Of a DNA stretch of 64,000 nt, positions 18,079 to 26,380 are shown one piece after another; positions within the stretch are counted from its first letter, which is position 1, and each line of letters opens with the position of its first letter. The notes below the pieces were generated by a model. That model searched no databases and was not told the DNA's origin. It saw only the letters and a list, made by a program, of their open reading frames with translations. A program made the position numbers and the translations under genes. The DNA is from Xiheicaenibacterium sp046351325 (lineage in GTDB: Bacteria; Myxococcota_A; Polyangia; Polyangiales; Polyangiaceae), in assembly GCA_046351325.1 (NCBI GenBank), contig JAXLYR010000001.1, forward strand, positions 1,704,241 through 1,768,240, written 5' to 3'.

Positions 18079-19995
18079 TCAGGGCACTTCACAGACATAA
18101 CCGTAAGTGTTGGTGCAGGGGACGTCGTTCCACGTACCGTCCACGTAGAGCTGCACGCAGTCCTCGTCTCCGCTGTTGTTCGGTTCGTTCGTCGACCAGT
18201 TGCTGTACGAGAACGACTCGCCGCTCGGCCACTCCCAGGTGCCCTCGGTCGCCGCGTCGGTCGCGCCGATATACAGGGTGGTTTGGGGCAGGAGCGTCCG
18301 TACGAGCGTGTTCTCCGCGGCGGACGTAATCGAAGCGAGGTGGCCGCTGACGGCCTGACACGCAGTCTCCGCGAGCGCGCGGCTCACGGTCGACGAGAAC
18401 GCCGCATAACAAGTGCCAGTCACCACGTCCGCGACGACGGCGCTCGCCCCCGAGCCGCTCAGACACGAGAACATGCAGGTCGAGTCGCAGCCGTCATTGT
18501 CGACCTGATTGCCGTCGTCACAGTCTTCACCGGCGTTCTGGACGCCATCGCCGCAGCTGGCGGACGCGATCGCGAGGTCGTCGATGAAGACGCCAGTCGT
18601 CGTATTGTACCAGTTGTCTCGCGAGTCGAACGCGACGCGCAAGCGCAGATAGGTGCCGGCCGCGCTCGACGGAATGGAGAGCCCGTAGCCGACGAACGAG
18701 GTCGAGTTCGGCAGGATTTGAGTCTCCGCGATGACGACGTCGTTCGCGTCCAGCGCGCGCAGGTAGAGCCTGTCGAAGCCAGTGTCGACCTCCGTGTCCT
18801 TTCGCACGTTCACCGAGACGGAAACGCCCGCGGCGGGCACGAGGAAATAAGTGGTATCGGCGGTGCCGATGACGCGCTGTCCATCGGCGTAGCTGTTCGT
18901 CGCCGGGTCCGCGAAGTTGAGGCTGCTCGTGGGGCTCGCCGAGAACGTCTGCGTGATGTGCCACAGCACCGTAGCCGAGGACGTCGTCAGCGTGAGGTCG
19001 TGGGCGCCGTCGTCGAAGTCCTCGAAGAACGGGAGCGCCTCGAGCTTACAAGTCGGTCCGCAACCGTCGGCCGCGGCCACGCCGCCGTCGTCACAGTCCT
19101 CGACGCCCGCTTGGACAAAGCCATCACCGCAGCTCGCAGGCTGACAGGAGGTCGGGCAATCGTCGGTGTCGTCCTGGTTGCCGTCGTCGCAAATCTCGAC
19201 GCCAGCGAGCAAGAAGCCGTCACCGCAGCTCGCGATGAGACAGTTGCTCGGGCACGCGTCCGTGTCGTCCAGGTTCTCGTCGTCGCAGGTCTCCAGGCCG
19301 ACTTGAACGAAGCCGTCGCCGCACGTCGCCGAGACACAATTCGATAGGCAATCGTCGGTGTCGTCTTGATTGCCGTCGTCGCAGCCCTCCACGCCGGCGC
19401 GGACAAAGCCGTCACCGCAGCTCGCGGGCTCACAGGTCGACAGGCAATCGTCGGTGTCGTCCTGATTGCCGTCATCACAGGTCTCGACGCCAGCGCGTAG
19501 GTGGCCGTCGCCGCACATCGCTAGCGCACAGATCGACGAGCAGCCGTCCGTGTCGTCTTGGTTGCCGTCGTCACAGGCCTCGACCCCGGACTGCACGACG
19601 CCGTCGCCACAAGTCGCCGAGACACAACTGGATAGGCAGCCGTCCGCGTCGTCCTCGTTGCCGTCGTCACAACCCTCGAGGCCAGCGTGAACGACGCCGT
19701 CGCCGCAAGCGGCGAAGACACAAGTCGATAGGCAATCGTCGGTGTCGACGTCGTTGCCGTCATCGCACTCCTCACCTGAATCGAGGTGGCCATCACCGCA
19801 CGCGGGCGCGACCTCCTCCGTGCAAGTCGCCGAGCACCGGTCGCCGTCGACGTCGTTTCCATCGTCGCACTCCTCGCCTGCGTCGAGGTGGCCATCACCG
19901 CACTCCGCCTCTGGCAGCGCGCTGTCGTCACCACACCCCACCGTCGTCATCCCCAGAACGAGCCCCAGCGCGAGCAGCCCCGCCGACTTATGCAT
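18079..19995 (-). CDS. Surface lipoprotein with ten DUF4215 repeats and C-type lectin domain
   Basis: 638 residues. A lipobox (TVGC) leads to nine tandem Cys-rich repeats of the form CGDG-x-GxExCDDGN-x-DxCxxxC (DUF4215/Myxococcus Cys-rich, residues about 32-316). A beta-sandwich region (about 320-480) precedes a tenth repeat. The C-terminal C-type lectin-like domain (about 515-638) includes GHLASITSAAENTLV, TDAATEGTWEWPSG, the Ca/sugar-site-like NEPNN and a WND motif. It is probably exposed on the cell and binds carbohydrate or protein. The ATG at 19995 has GGAGGA seven bases upstream. Lectin specificity is unknown. Confidence 0.85.
   Translation of the reverse strand: MHKSAGLLALGLVLGMTTVGCGDDSALPEAECGDGHLDAGEECDDGNDVDGDRCSATCTEEVAPACGDGHLDSGEECDDGNDVDTDDCLSTCVFAACGDGVVHAGLEGCDDGNEDDADGCLSSCVSATCGDGVVQSGVEACDDGNQDDTDGCSSICALAMCGDGHLRAGVETCDDGNQDDTDDCLSTCEPASCGDGFVRAGVEGCDDGNQDDTDDCLSNCVSATCGDGFVQVGLETCDDENLDDTDACPSNCLIASCGDGFLLAGVEICDDGNQDDTDDCPTSCQPASCGDGFVQAGVEDCDDGGVAAADGCGPTCKLEALPFFEDFDDGAHDLTLTTSSATVLWHITQTFSASPTSSLNFADPATNSYADGQRVIGTADTTYFLVPAAGVSVSVNVRKDTEVDTGFDRLYLRALDANDVVIAETQILPNSTSFVGYGLSIPSSAAGTYLRLRVAFDSRDNWYNTTTGVFIDDLAIASASCGDGVQNAGEDCDDGNQVDNDGCDSTCMFSCLSGSGASAVVADVVTGTCYAAFSSTVSRALAETACQAVSGHLASITSAAENTLVRTLLPQTTLYIGATDAATEGTWEWPSGESFSYSNWSTNEPNNSGDEDCVQLYVDGTWNDVPCTNTYGYVCEVP
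19048..19902 (-). repeat. Coding tandem repeat array (nine ~95-bp DUF4215 units)
   Basis: Nine consecutive units of about 93-96 bp encode the Cys-rich repeats. The central units share long near-identical runs (DDGNQDDTD and flanks), which is consistent with expansion by unequal recombination. They are in frame and wholly coding, not a CRISPR array. Confidence 0.85.
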
Positions 19996-20101
19996 CCTTC
20001 ATCCTCCTTGGGAGGGGGCGCTCAGCAGGCGCTGTTCCATCGCTGATTGCGCGGCTTTTACCGCAAACTGGAGTGTAGCTGGGGGCACTCGTCCTCAGGG
20101 C

Positions 20102-20141
20102 TGGAGGCTCGAGCCTCCAATGCGCGCGAGGGTGGCGCGCA
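20102..20141. promoter_or_regulatory. Paired perfect inverted repeats in a divergent intergenic region
   Basis: An 18-bp perfect palindrome (20102-20119, TGGAGGCTC and its complement) is followed one base later by a 7-bp stem (20121-20127 with 20135-20141, TGCGCGC/GCGCGCA) around a 7-base loop. They lie in the 267-bp gap between the minus-strand lectin gene (start 19995) and the plus-strand membrane gene (start 20263). An operator or cruciform is possible. The rest of the gap shows no gene or clear promoter. Confidence 0.4.
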
Positions 20142-20262
20142 ACAGAGCGCATCCGTTGCCATCGCGGTCATGGGAGCGTCGCCACCAGCGAAATCCCTTG
20201 TTTTGGGTCGTTTGCGTCGTGGCAAGCCAATTGCCGATTGGAGCCCTCGAGAGCCCATCGCC

Positions 20263-20550
20263 ATGCCGACCGAGAACGAGAGAGCACAGTCGCCCCAACC
20301 CGCGCTCGACGTGCGCTTCGAGCACTTCAAGGCTCGCGAGCGGGCGCGCGAGAGACAGGGGCTCATCACGCTGCTGGGCGTGGCGCGCTGGTTTCTAGGC
20401 CTCGGCGCGTTGGTGCTGTTCGTCTGCGTGCTGGCCGCGCCGGACCTGCTGAAGGTCGTTAGTGGGCTTGTTCAATATGGTATCAACATCACCTTGCTCC
20501 TCACGACGACCGTTCTGGCATCGGCCGTCGTGGAGCTCAGTCGGCGATAG
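20263..20550 (+). CDS. Small membrane protein, unknown
   Basis: 95 residues from ATG 20263. A charged N-terminus rich in Glu, Arg and Ala (to about residue 40) is followed by two hydrophobic helices (LLGVARWFLGLGALVLFVCV and a second near 70-90), ending in VVELSRR. The frame is open upstream, so the start is uncertain; this ATG gives the most natural small protein. No family is recognised. It is convergent with the next minus-strand gene, with a 30-bp gap. Confidence 0.5.
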   Translation: MPTENERAQSPQPALDVRFEHFKARERARERQGLITLLGVARWFLGLGALVLFVCVLAAPDLLKVVSGLVQYGINITLLLTTTVLASAVVELSRR

Positions 20551-20580
20551 CGAGCCCGCAGTCGGGCGGTACGTGTGAGC

Positions 20581-21249
20581 TCAGTGTCCGGCGAGCGCAA
20601 CGCGCACCCACAAACTCACCGCGAGGCCGGTCAAACCCCAAAGAAGAAGCCCCCCGAGACAGGCGATCGCCCCGCGCCACGCGTAGCGGATCGCGGTCGT
20701 TTGAGCTCCAACGACCAGGATGAGCGGCTCAGTCTGCGTACCCGCCAAGACAAAGCCACCACCTGAGCGATAGGCGGCCCCGCCCGGATTGCCGAGGACG
20801 CGCGCAGCCCCCGACGCGACGACGCGCGCCCCCACGGGGACGATGATTTGCGTCATTCGGGCCGCGTTGTCGTCGTGCGTGATCTCCCAAACCTCACCCA
20901 TGATGTCGACGTGGTCGAGCTCGAGCTCACACTCACCGGTCGCGTCACGCACGATGGCGCGGGCGACGGCCGTGTCGCGCGAGACCTCCGAGTAGACATT
21001 CTTGCCAGTGCGGCGCTCCCGGATGGTCACGACTGCCACACAATCCATGCCCGTACCGCTGCGGATGGGGTCGACCCCGGGAGCGACCTCGATCGCACCC
21101 GTGATCTCACCAGGCCCCGTAGTCAGCTCGGCGACCCCCACCGTCTTGAGGCGGGACAATCGACGCCACGGACGCAAGGTCGGCACTCCCCAATAGAGGA
21201 GGCTACCCCCGACTAGAAACAGGACAGCGCTGAGGATGAGGAGGGGCAT
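20581..21249 (-). CDS. GIDE-like membrane-anchored protein
   Basis: 222 residues with a hydrophobic N-terminal segment (LLILSAVLFLVGGSLLYWG), a soluble beta-rich domain and a C-terminal hydrophobic segment (ACLGGLLLWGLTGLAVSLWV). The layout and motifs (GPGEITGAIEV, GMDCVAVVTIRERR, VRDATGECELELDHVDI, then GARVVASGAARV) resemble the GIDE/MAPL-type domain that bacteria carry in membrane proteins of unknown role. It lies 12 bases downstream of a similar two-helix protein gene and is probably in one operon with it. Confidence 0.55.
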   Translation of the reverse strand: MPLLILSAVLFLVGGSLLYWGVPTLRPWRRLSRLKTVGVAELTTGPGEITGAIEVAPGVDPIRSGTGMDCVAVVTIRERRTGKNVYSEVSRDTAVARAIVRDATGECELELDHVDIMGEVWEITHDDNAARMTQIIVPVGARVVASGAARVLGNPGGAAYRSGGGFVLAGTQTEPLILVVGAQTTAIRYAWRGAIACLGGLLLWGLTGLAVSLWVRVALAGH

Positions 21250-21261
21250 TGGCGGATAGCG

Positions 21262-22107
21262 TCAGGCGACGATGCGGCGTCGGCGATCGAGTTTGCGTTG
21301 GGAGCGCAGGCAACCGAAGGCAGCGATGCTGATCAGCAGCCCACCCACCGCGAGGAAGCCAGTCGCCCAGTTCACCACCAGGCTCGAGAGCTCCCGTGTG
21401 AGCACCCGCGCGCCGCTCCCCGCGTCGGCGCAAGCCCCGCCAGCGCACTGCGCGAGGATGAAGTCAGCGCCGTCACCGCAAGGCACGATGGCGTCCCCGC
21501 GCAAGCACCCCGAAACGACGATGGGAGCATCGCGCAGAACCGCTACTTGCTTGAGCTCCAAAGTTCCATTGCGAGGTAACGGACATTCCTTTCGCGACCA
21601 ATTGGACGGGGGCGGCCCCCGCTGGATGTCCCCGAGCACCATGACCTTGCCGGCTCGCTGCGATGACAAAGTCGTATCCTCGATGACATCGAGGTGCGTG
21701 AGCCCGAGCGCTACCGTTCGCCCGCCCGCGCTCAACGTGACGCCGCCGACCTCGGAGATCTCACACACGGTCTCTGTCTGACTGCTCTTCCCCGACGACA
21801 CCGTATTCTGCAGGATCGCGTGATACGCGACGACGCTCTGGCCGAAGGGCGCTGTGAGGGTCATTCCGCCCGCCGTGCCCGCGACGATCACAGGGCCGTC
21901 GGCGGCGTCCTTCAATTCGGAGCGCGGGCGCCGCTGGACCGTACTGACAGCGGTGACTGTGTTCTCCACAGCCGAGCTCCCGACGCCGACAAGGGCGACG
22001 CCTGCGGCGATCACCGCCACGGCGACGATTGGAATAGGTGAGAAACCGCCCAGCATCAGCCAACGGCCGTCCGCGTCGTTGAACCCCACGTGGCGACTAT
22101 AACCCAT
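21262..22107 (-). CDS. Two-helix membrane protein, GIDE-like paralogue
   Basis: 281 residues from ATG 22107; a later Met at 22056 is an alternative. An N-terminal hydrophobic helix (IVAVAVIAAGVALVGVG) and a C-terminal one (WATGFLAVGGLLISIAAFGC) bracket a soluble domain with Cys residues. The domain includes VVAYHAILQN, TVCEISEVGGVTLSAGGRTVALG and THLDVIEDTTL. Its order resembles the downstream gene (effector-like TGAIEV, V-x-C, LDHVDI), suggesting a diverged paralogue pair. The open frame extends past 22107 but would run into the plus-strand gene at 22199. The function is unknown. Confidence 0.55.
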   Translation of the reverse strand: MGYSRHVGFNDADGRWLMLGGFSPIPIVAVAVIAAGVALVGVGSSAVENTVTAVSTVQRRPRSELKDAADGPVIVAGTAGGMTLTAPFGQSVVAYHAILQNTVSSGKSSQTETVCEISEVGGVTLSAGGRTVALGLTHLDVIEDTTLSSQRAGKVMVLGDIQRGPPPSNWSRKECPLPRNGTLELKQVAVLRDAPIVVSGCLRGDAIVPCGDGADFILAQCAGGACADAGSGARVLTRELSSLVVNWATGFLAVGGLLISIAAFGCLRSQRKLDRRRRIVA

Positions 22108-22198
22108 CGCCGAGTCGATCTTCTCAAGATGTCTCGCAGGGGGCTCAGTTTGCCCCCCGCGCTGCGCACACCCACGAACATCTTGTAAGCTCCCGCCA

Positions 22199-22816
22199 AT
22201 GAAGCGGCTGATTGTGGGAGCGGTTCTTTGCGTGGGCTCGAGTTGCGGGGGCACGGAGCAGCGCGCCCACGGCACGGAGCAGAGCGCCCACAGCACAGCG
22301 CCCCCGACCGCGAGCGCCCCCATTTGTCGAATGGAGGCTTGCTGGAAGCTGGCTGCGGACGATCGATTGAGCAAGGCGCAACGAGCTGCACTGCTACAGG
22401 CGGGTTGCGATCAGGGTGATGCGCTCAGTTGCGACTATCTCTCTCAACTTCACGCGACGATACCGTGCCCACCCAACTATTGCCTGGACGAGGAGGGCAT
22501 CGCCATCGCAAGGCGCGCCTGCGAGCTCGGCGCCGGTGCACCTTGCTTCTATGTCGTAGAGACGCTCGGAGACAAGCTCTCCGCCAAAGAGCGCGAGCAC
22601 CTCTATACGCGAGCTTGCTTCGAGTCCTATTCAGTCATGTCGTGGGCGCCGGCCTGCACGCAAGCGGAGAAGCTCGCGACCCAACGCGGCGACACGCAGC
22701 GGGCGACCCTCATTCGCAAACACTTCGATCTGGCGAGCGACTGCAATGAAGAGGTCGCGGAGGCCTGCTCCGCGCTCGAGCGCGAGCCGAAGTGGAGCGA
22801 GCTGAAGCTCCAATAG
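22199..22816 (+). CDS. Sel1-like Cys-rich lipoprotein
   Basis: 205 residues with a lipoprotein signal (MKRLIVGAVLCVGSSC) and a short linker. Helical repeats carry the Sel1/TPR-like pattern seen in Cys-rich myxobacterial lipoproteins (LLQAGCDQGDALSCDYL, ARRACELGAGAPCFYV, LYTRACFESYS). It is probably a periplasmic scaffold. It is divergent from the membrane-protein pair and convergent with the HTH-EIIA gene. A related longer lipoprotein is encoded at 26381-27535. Confidence 0.65.
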   Translation: MKRLIVGAVLCVGSSCGGTEQRAHGTEQSAHSTAPPTASAPICRMEACWKLAADDRLSKAQRAALLQAGCDQGDALSCDYLSQLHATIPCPPNYCLDEEGIAIARRACELGAGAPCFYVVETLGDKLSAKEREHLYTRACFESYSVMSWAPACTQAEKLATQRGDTQRATLIRKHFDLASDCNEEVAEACSALEREPKWSELKLQ

Positions 22817-22838
22817 TGGGCCCGAGACTGGCGACTCG

Positions 22839-23552
22839 TCAGCCAGTCGACGCCTTGGAGTGGGGAGCGAGCTTCTGCTCGGCCTCCATGAGCAGGGCGT
22901 GCAGCGCCGCAGCGTTCGGCGCCGCGAGCAGCGCGGGGACGACAGTCGGCTGCGCGAGCATCTGTACGAGCTTCGATAGCCACGGCAGGTGCAGCTCGTC
23001 GTAGCGGAGGCCCAAGACAAAGAAGATATGGGTCGGCTTGCCGTCGAGCGCGTCGAACTCGACGCCCTCACGCGAGCGGCCGAGCAGCATGAAGGGCTTG
23101 TGGATCTGCTCGGGATGGCGTCGCAGCGTGTGGAGGAACGCGAGCCCGTTGCCAATCGCGCTCGGCATGACGTTCTCGCGTTGGATGAGCGCGCCGACGA
23201 ACCAAGTCTCGTCGCGCACGAGCCCGAGCTTTTGGGCGAGCGCCGCGAGCTCGACGATCGCCGCGGTCTTTGTCTTGCCCTGGAGCTCCGGCAAGATATG
23301 GCTCTCGTCGAAGCAGCTCGAGAGCGAGAGCATGCGCCTCGGCCCCTCCTTCGGGGTCGCTTCGACGTAGCGCGGGGTAAGCCCCAGCATCTGGTCGTCT
23401 AGCCACGTGTCGATCATGGCCTTTCGAAAGCGCCATTGATTGCCGACCTTCACCCCTGGCAGCGCCCCGTCTTGGACGAGCTTCAGGGCCGTGCGCTCGT
23501 TCACGTTCAAGTAGGCCGCGACCTGCTTGATGGTCATGAGTCGGTCTTCCAT
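22839..23552 (-). CDS. Excisionase-type HTH fused to a PTS EIIA-like domain
   Basis: 237 residues. The N-terminal about 55 residues are an excisionase/MerR-like HTH (TIKQVAAYLNVNERTALKLVQDGALPGVKVGNQWRF in two parts). The rest resembles PTS EIIA (mannitol/fructose, or Ntr type), with the family loop RENVMPSAIGNGLAFLH including the His that is the usual phosphoacceptor. It is predicted to be a cytosolic DNA-binding regulator whose activity may depend on phosphoryl state. It is divergent from the SulP transporter gene, a natural target. Its own promoter appears to include a TTGACA box. No PTS partner is visible nearby. Confidence 0.75.
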   Translation of the reverse strand: MEDRLMTIKQVAAYLNVNERTALKLVQDGALPGVKVGNQWRFRKAMIDTWLDDQMLGLTPRYVEATPKEGPRRMLSLSSCFDESHILPELQGKTKTAAIVELAALAQKLGLVRDETWFVGALIQRENVMPSAIGNGLAFLHTLRRHPEQIHKPFMLLGRSREGVEFDALDGKPTHIFFVLGLRYDELHLPWLSKLVQMLAQPTVVPALLAAPNAAALHALLMEAEQKLAPHSKASTG

Positions 23553-23569
23553 ACTTGCGCTGATGCGTA

Positions 23570-23598
23570 GGATTACGTAAAACTACGTTCGTTGTCAA
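23570..23598 (-). promoter_or_regulatory. Candidate sigma70 promoter with internal operator
   Basis: On the minus strand TTGACA (23593-23598) is followed after 17 bases by TAATCC (23570-23575), about 18 bases before the ATG of the HTH-EIIA gene. An ACGTA-aaac-TACGT inverted repeat (23575-23588) sits in the spacer and could be an operator for autorepression. The -10 match is weak. Confidence 0.4.
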
Positions 23599-23683
23599 AG
23601 ATGGGCGTCCGACTCCGCATTTTTTGGGGTTCGGACCACAGCGCGCCTCCCGCGCTTCACCCGTCGAACCCCGAGGAAGTGCG

Positions 23684-25474
23684 ATGGCTCGCACGCGCTA
23701 TCAGTCTTCGACCTCCGTCATTCCGCTGAGCGCCCTCCCCGCGGCCGCCCTGCGGGCCGTCTTTCGTGAGGGATACGGCCGCGCCCAGCTGAAGAGCGAC
23801 GTCCTCGCTGGCCTCGTCGTCGGCATCGTCGCCTTGCCCCTCGCGATGGCGCTCGCCATCGGCGTGGGCGCTCCACCCCACTACGGCCTCTACACGGCGA
23901 TCGTCGCAGGCGCGGTCGTTGCGATCCTCGGCGGCTCGCGCACCCAGGTGACGGGGCCGACCGCCGCGTTCATTGTCATTCTCGCACCGATCTACGCCAA
24001 ATTCGGATTGGCAGGCCTGCTCCTATCGGGGTTTCTCGGCGGCGCAATCCTCATCTTGATGGGGCTCCTCCGGCTCGGGCGGCTGATTCAGTTCATCCCC
24101 CATCCAGTTACAACCGGGTTCACTGCGGGCATCGCGACGGTCATCGCGACCCTCCAAATCAAAGACCTCCTCGGGCTCACGCTGACCACCAATCCAGAGC
24201 ATTTCGTGGGCAAGGTGCACGCGATGGCGCTCGCACTCCCGACGGCCTCTCCATGGGAGCCGCTCATTGGGGGCGTCACGTTCGCGCTGCTCCTGCTCTG
24301 GCCGCGCGTGACGAAGCGCGTCCCCGCGCCGCTCGTGGCTTTGCCGTTCGCTGCGCTCCTCGCGCTCGGCCTCTCGCACGTCGTGCCCGGGTTCCACGTC
24401 GCGACCATCGCGAGCCGCTTCCACACGGTCGCCGCGGGGCGCGTCTTCGACGGTATCCCTCAATTGCCGCCGCTGCCGCTCTTGCCGTGGCGCGCGCCAG
24501 GCCCCGACGCCGCGCCGCTCGTATTGTCGTTCGACACCTTCCGCGCGCTGCTCTCTGGCGCGTTCGCTATCGCGATGTTGGGCGCGATCGAGTCGCTCCT
24601 CTGCGCCGTCGTCGCTGACGGAATGGCGCACACCAAACACGACCCGGACGCAGAGCTCATATCGCTCGGGGTCGGTAACCTCATTGTCCCGTTCTTCGGT
24701 GGCATCCCGGCGACTGGAGCGATCGCGCGAACAGCGACGAACATTCGCGCCGGCGCGCGCACGCCAGTCGCTGCGATCGTCCACGCGCTCACGATCCTCG
24801 CGGCGGTGCTCGCCCTGGCGCCGCTCCTCGGCTACTTGCCAATGTCGGGGCTCGCCGCGCTCTTGCTGTTGGTCGCGTGGAACATGTCCGAGGCCAAGCA
24901 CTTCCTTCACACGCTCCGCGTCGCGCCCAAGAGCGACGTGGCGGTATTGCTCACTTGCTACACGCTGACAGTCGGCTTCGACATGGTCATCGGCGTGTCG
25001 GTCGGCGTCGTGCTCGCGGCCTTCATGTTCATGCGACGCATGGCCGAGGTCACGCACACGCGTGTCAGCCGCGGCAGCCACCCCGACCTGAACCTGCCAA
25101 TCCCCGACGGCGTGGCCCTCTATGAGATAAGCGGCCCGCTCTTCTTCGGTGCCGCACAGAAGGCGATGGCCGTCCTCGAGATCGTCGCGAGCCAGACCAA
25201 GGTCGCGGTCCTCGTGATGGATGAGGTCCATGCGATGGACGCGACGGGGCTCGTCGCGCTCGAGAGCGCCCTCGACGCGCTGCACGGGCACGGCTGTGTC
25301 GCCATCCTCACCGGGACTCGACCGCAGCCGCTCGCGCTCTTGAAGAAGAGTCGGTTCGATCAGCGCAGCTCTGTCGAGCTCGCGGAGAACCTCGCCGAGG
25401 CCTTCGCGCTCGCCGAGCGCCACCTGCACGCCGCGCCCCCGAGCGCGACCCACACCCCAGTCCACGCGGCCTGA
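23684..25474 (+). CDS. SulP family anion transporter with STAS domain
   Basis: 596 residues. About 10-14 membrane segments follow the SulP order (LAGLVVGIVALPLAMALAIG near residue 37, GSRTQVTGPTAAF near 83, FIPHPVTTGFTAGIA near 137, and FFGGIPATGAIARTATNI near 340). A C-terminal STAS domain (about 450-570) has VLVMDEVHAMDATGLVALE. Such proteins carry sulfate, bicarbonate or dicarboxylates across the inner membrane; the substrate cannot be read here. The ATG at 23684 has GAGGAA six bases upstream. It is divergent from the HTH-EIIA regulator. Confidence 0.88.
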   Translation: MARTRYQSSTSVIPLSALPAAALRAVFREGYGRAQLKSDVLAGLVVGIVALPLAMALAIGVGAPPHYGLYTAIVAGAVVAILGGSRTQVTGPTAAFIVILAPIYAKFGLAGLLLSGFLGGAILILMGLLRLGRLIQFIPHPVTTGFTAGIATVIATLQIKDLLGLTLTTNPEHFVGKVHAMALALPTASPWEPLIGGVTFALLLLWPRVTKRVPAPLVALPFAALLALGLSHVVPGFHVATIASRFHTVAAGRVFDGIPQLPPLPLLPWRAPGPDAAPLVLSFDTFRALLSGAFAIAMLGAIESLLCAVVADGMAHTKHDPDAELISLGVGNLIVPFFGGIPATGAIARTATNIRAGARTPVAAIVHALTILAAVLALAPLLGYLPMSGLAALLLLVAWNMSEAKHFLHTLRVAPKSDVAVLLTCYTLTVGFDMVIGVSVGVVLAAFMFMRRMAEVTHTRVSRGSHPDLNLPIPDGVALYEISGPLFFGAAQKAMAVLEIVASQTKVAVLVMDEVHAMDATGLVALESALDALHGHGCVAILTGTRPQPLALLKKSRFDQRSSVELAENLAEAFALAERHLHAAPPSATHTPVHAA

Positions 25475-25517
25475 GTCAATCCCCCAGGAGCCGCGGCGCG
25501 GTATCGCTGACAGCGCC

Positions 25518-26162
25518 CTAACCGTCTATCAGCGCCCCCAAGGCCGCGGCGCCGATCTCGGCGCGGAGCGCCTCGACGAGCTGCCCATAGAAGGGAGCCG
25601 CCTTAAGGCGCGCCAAGAGCGCTCGCCCCTCGACCGGCGGCTGCGCTGGAATGATGTTTACGAGCGAGCCGAGGAGCACGGGGAACTCCACCTCGGCGAC
25701 GAGATCGGCCGAGAAGCGCGCGACCTCCTCGGCGGTGAAACATGCAAAGAGCCGCGCCTCGGTGACGCGCTCTTCATGCAGGATATGGGCGAGATACGCC
25801 GAGTGAAACTCGGTCACGAGGAGGTAAAACGAGTGGCCTTCTGCGGCGCCCTGCGACCCGTCGAGGGCGGCGAGCGCGCTGAAGACGCGACCCTGGAGCC
25901 CCTCGAGGCGCTCGTGGTCCGTCAAATCATGCAGGGCCGCGGCCTCGTCGCGCTGACGCAGCGGCGCGAGGAAGAAGCGGTTCTCGGCGAGCAGGTGGTG
26001 CCGCAACAAGAGCTCGAGCGTGGCGCCGCGCGCTTGCAGCGAAAGGACGGCTGCTCTGTCCGAGTAGTCGGTTGCGCCGGCCTGCAGTTGGAAGCGGCCG
26101 AGGGCATTCCGCAGACCCTTGTGGGATGCTGAGTAGGGCGATTCTTGCACGTTGGTTGACAA
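25518..26162 (-). CDS. Hemerythrin-like domain protein
   Basis: 214 residues, all helical. His/Glu patterns are typical of hemerythrin-like four-helix bundles: H near 14 in SHKGLRNAL, HHLLAENRFF, HDLTDHERLEG, and HSFYLLVTEFHSAYLAHILHEE. It may bind a non-haem di-iron centre and sense or handle oxygen or iron. The annotated start is TTG 26162; a GTG at 26150 is an equally plausible start just ahead of the domain. A structured intergenic repeat copy lies 31 bases upstream of the TTG. Confidence 0.72.
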   Translation of the reverse strand: MSTNVQESPYSASHKGLRNALGRFQLQAGATDYSDRAAVLSLQARGATLELLLRHHLLAENRFFLAPLRQRDEAAALHDLTDHERLEGLQGRVFSALAALDGSQGAAEGHSFYLLVTEFHSAYLAHILHEERVTEARLFACFTAEEVARFSADLVAEVEFPVLLGSLVNIIPAQPPVEGRALLARLKAAPFYGQLVEALRAEIGAAALGALIDG

Positions 26163-26192
26163 CTAACACCGACGGAGAACGCGCCTCAAGGA

Positions 26193-26279
26193 GAGCGACG
26201 CGAGGGGGGAAGGGCCGCCGTCTGCGGCGGACCGCCGAGCTGGAGCTCGACCGATGGCATCGAGCGACGGAGCGGTGAG
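26193..26279 (-). repeat. Structured intergenic repeat, copy B
   Basis: This is a near-identical partner of 9211-9298. The same hairpins are present on the minus strand, with loop CAGA in place of GAGA in the CCGCCG/CGGCGG stem. It is 31 bases upstream of the TTG of the hemerythrin-like gene and about 100 bases upstream of the plus-strand Sel1 lipoprotein gene. The remainder of 26163-26380 holds no gene. Confidence 0.75.
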
Positions 26280-26380
26280 CCCGCCGCCCATCCGCATGAA
26301 TCCTGCTGTTGATGAGAGCGTCCACGCTACACGCCGCGCGGCGCTGCGTTCCCCAAGCGAACCATCCATCAAGGGTGACC

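Noticed and set aside
19048..19902. Regular ~95-bp repeats that could be taken for a CRISPR array
   Set aside because: The repeats are in frame, coding and without short unique spacers; they encode DUF4215 units.
24023..25465. A 480-codon minus-strand frame inside the SulP gene
   Set aside because: Charged, no membrane segments; a shadow of the transporter gene.
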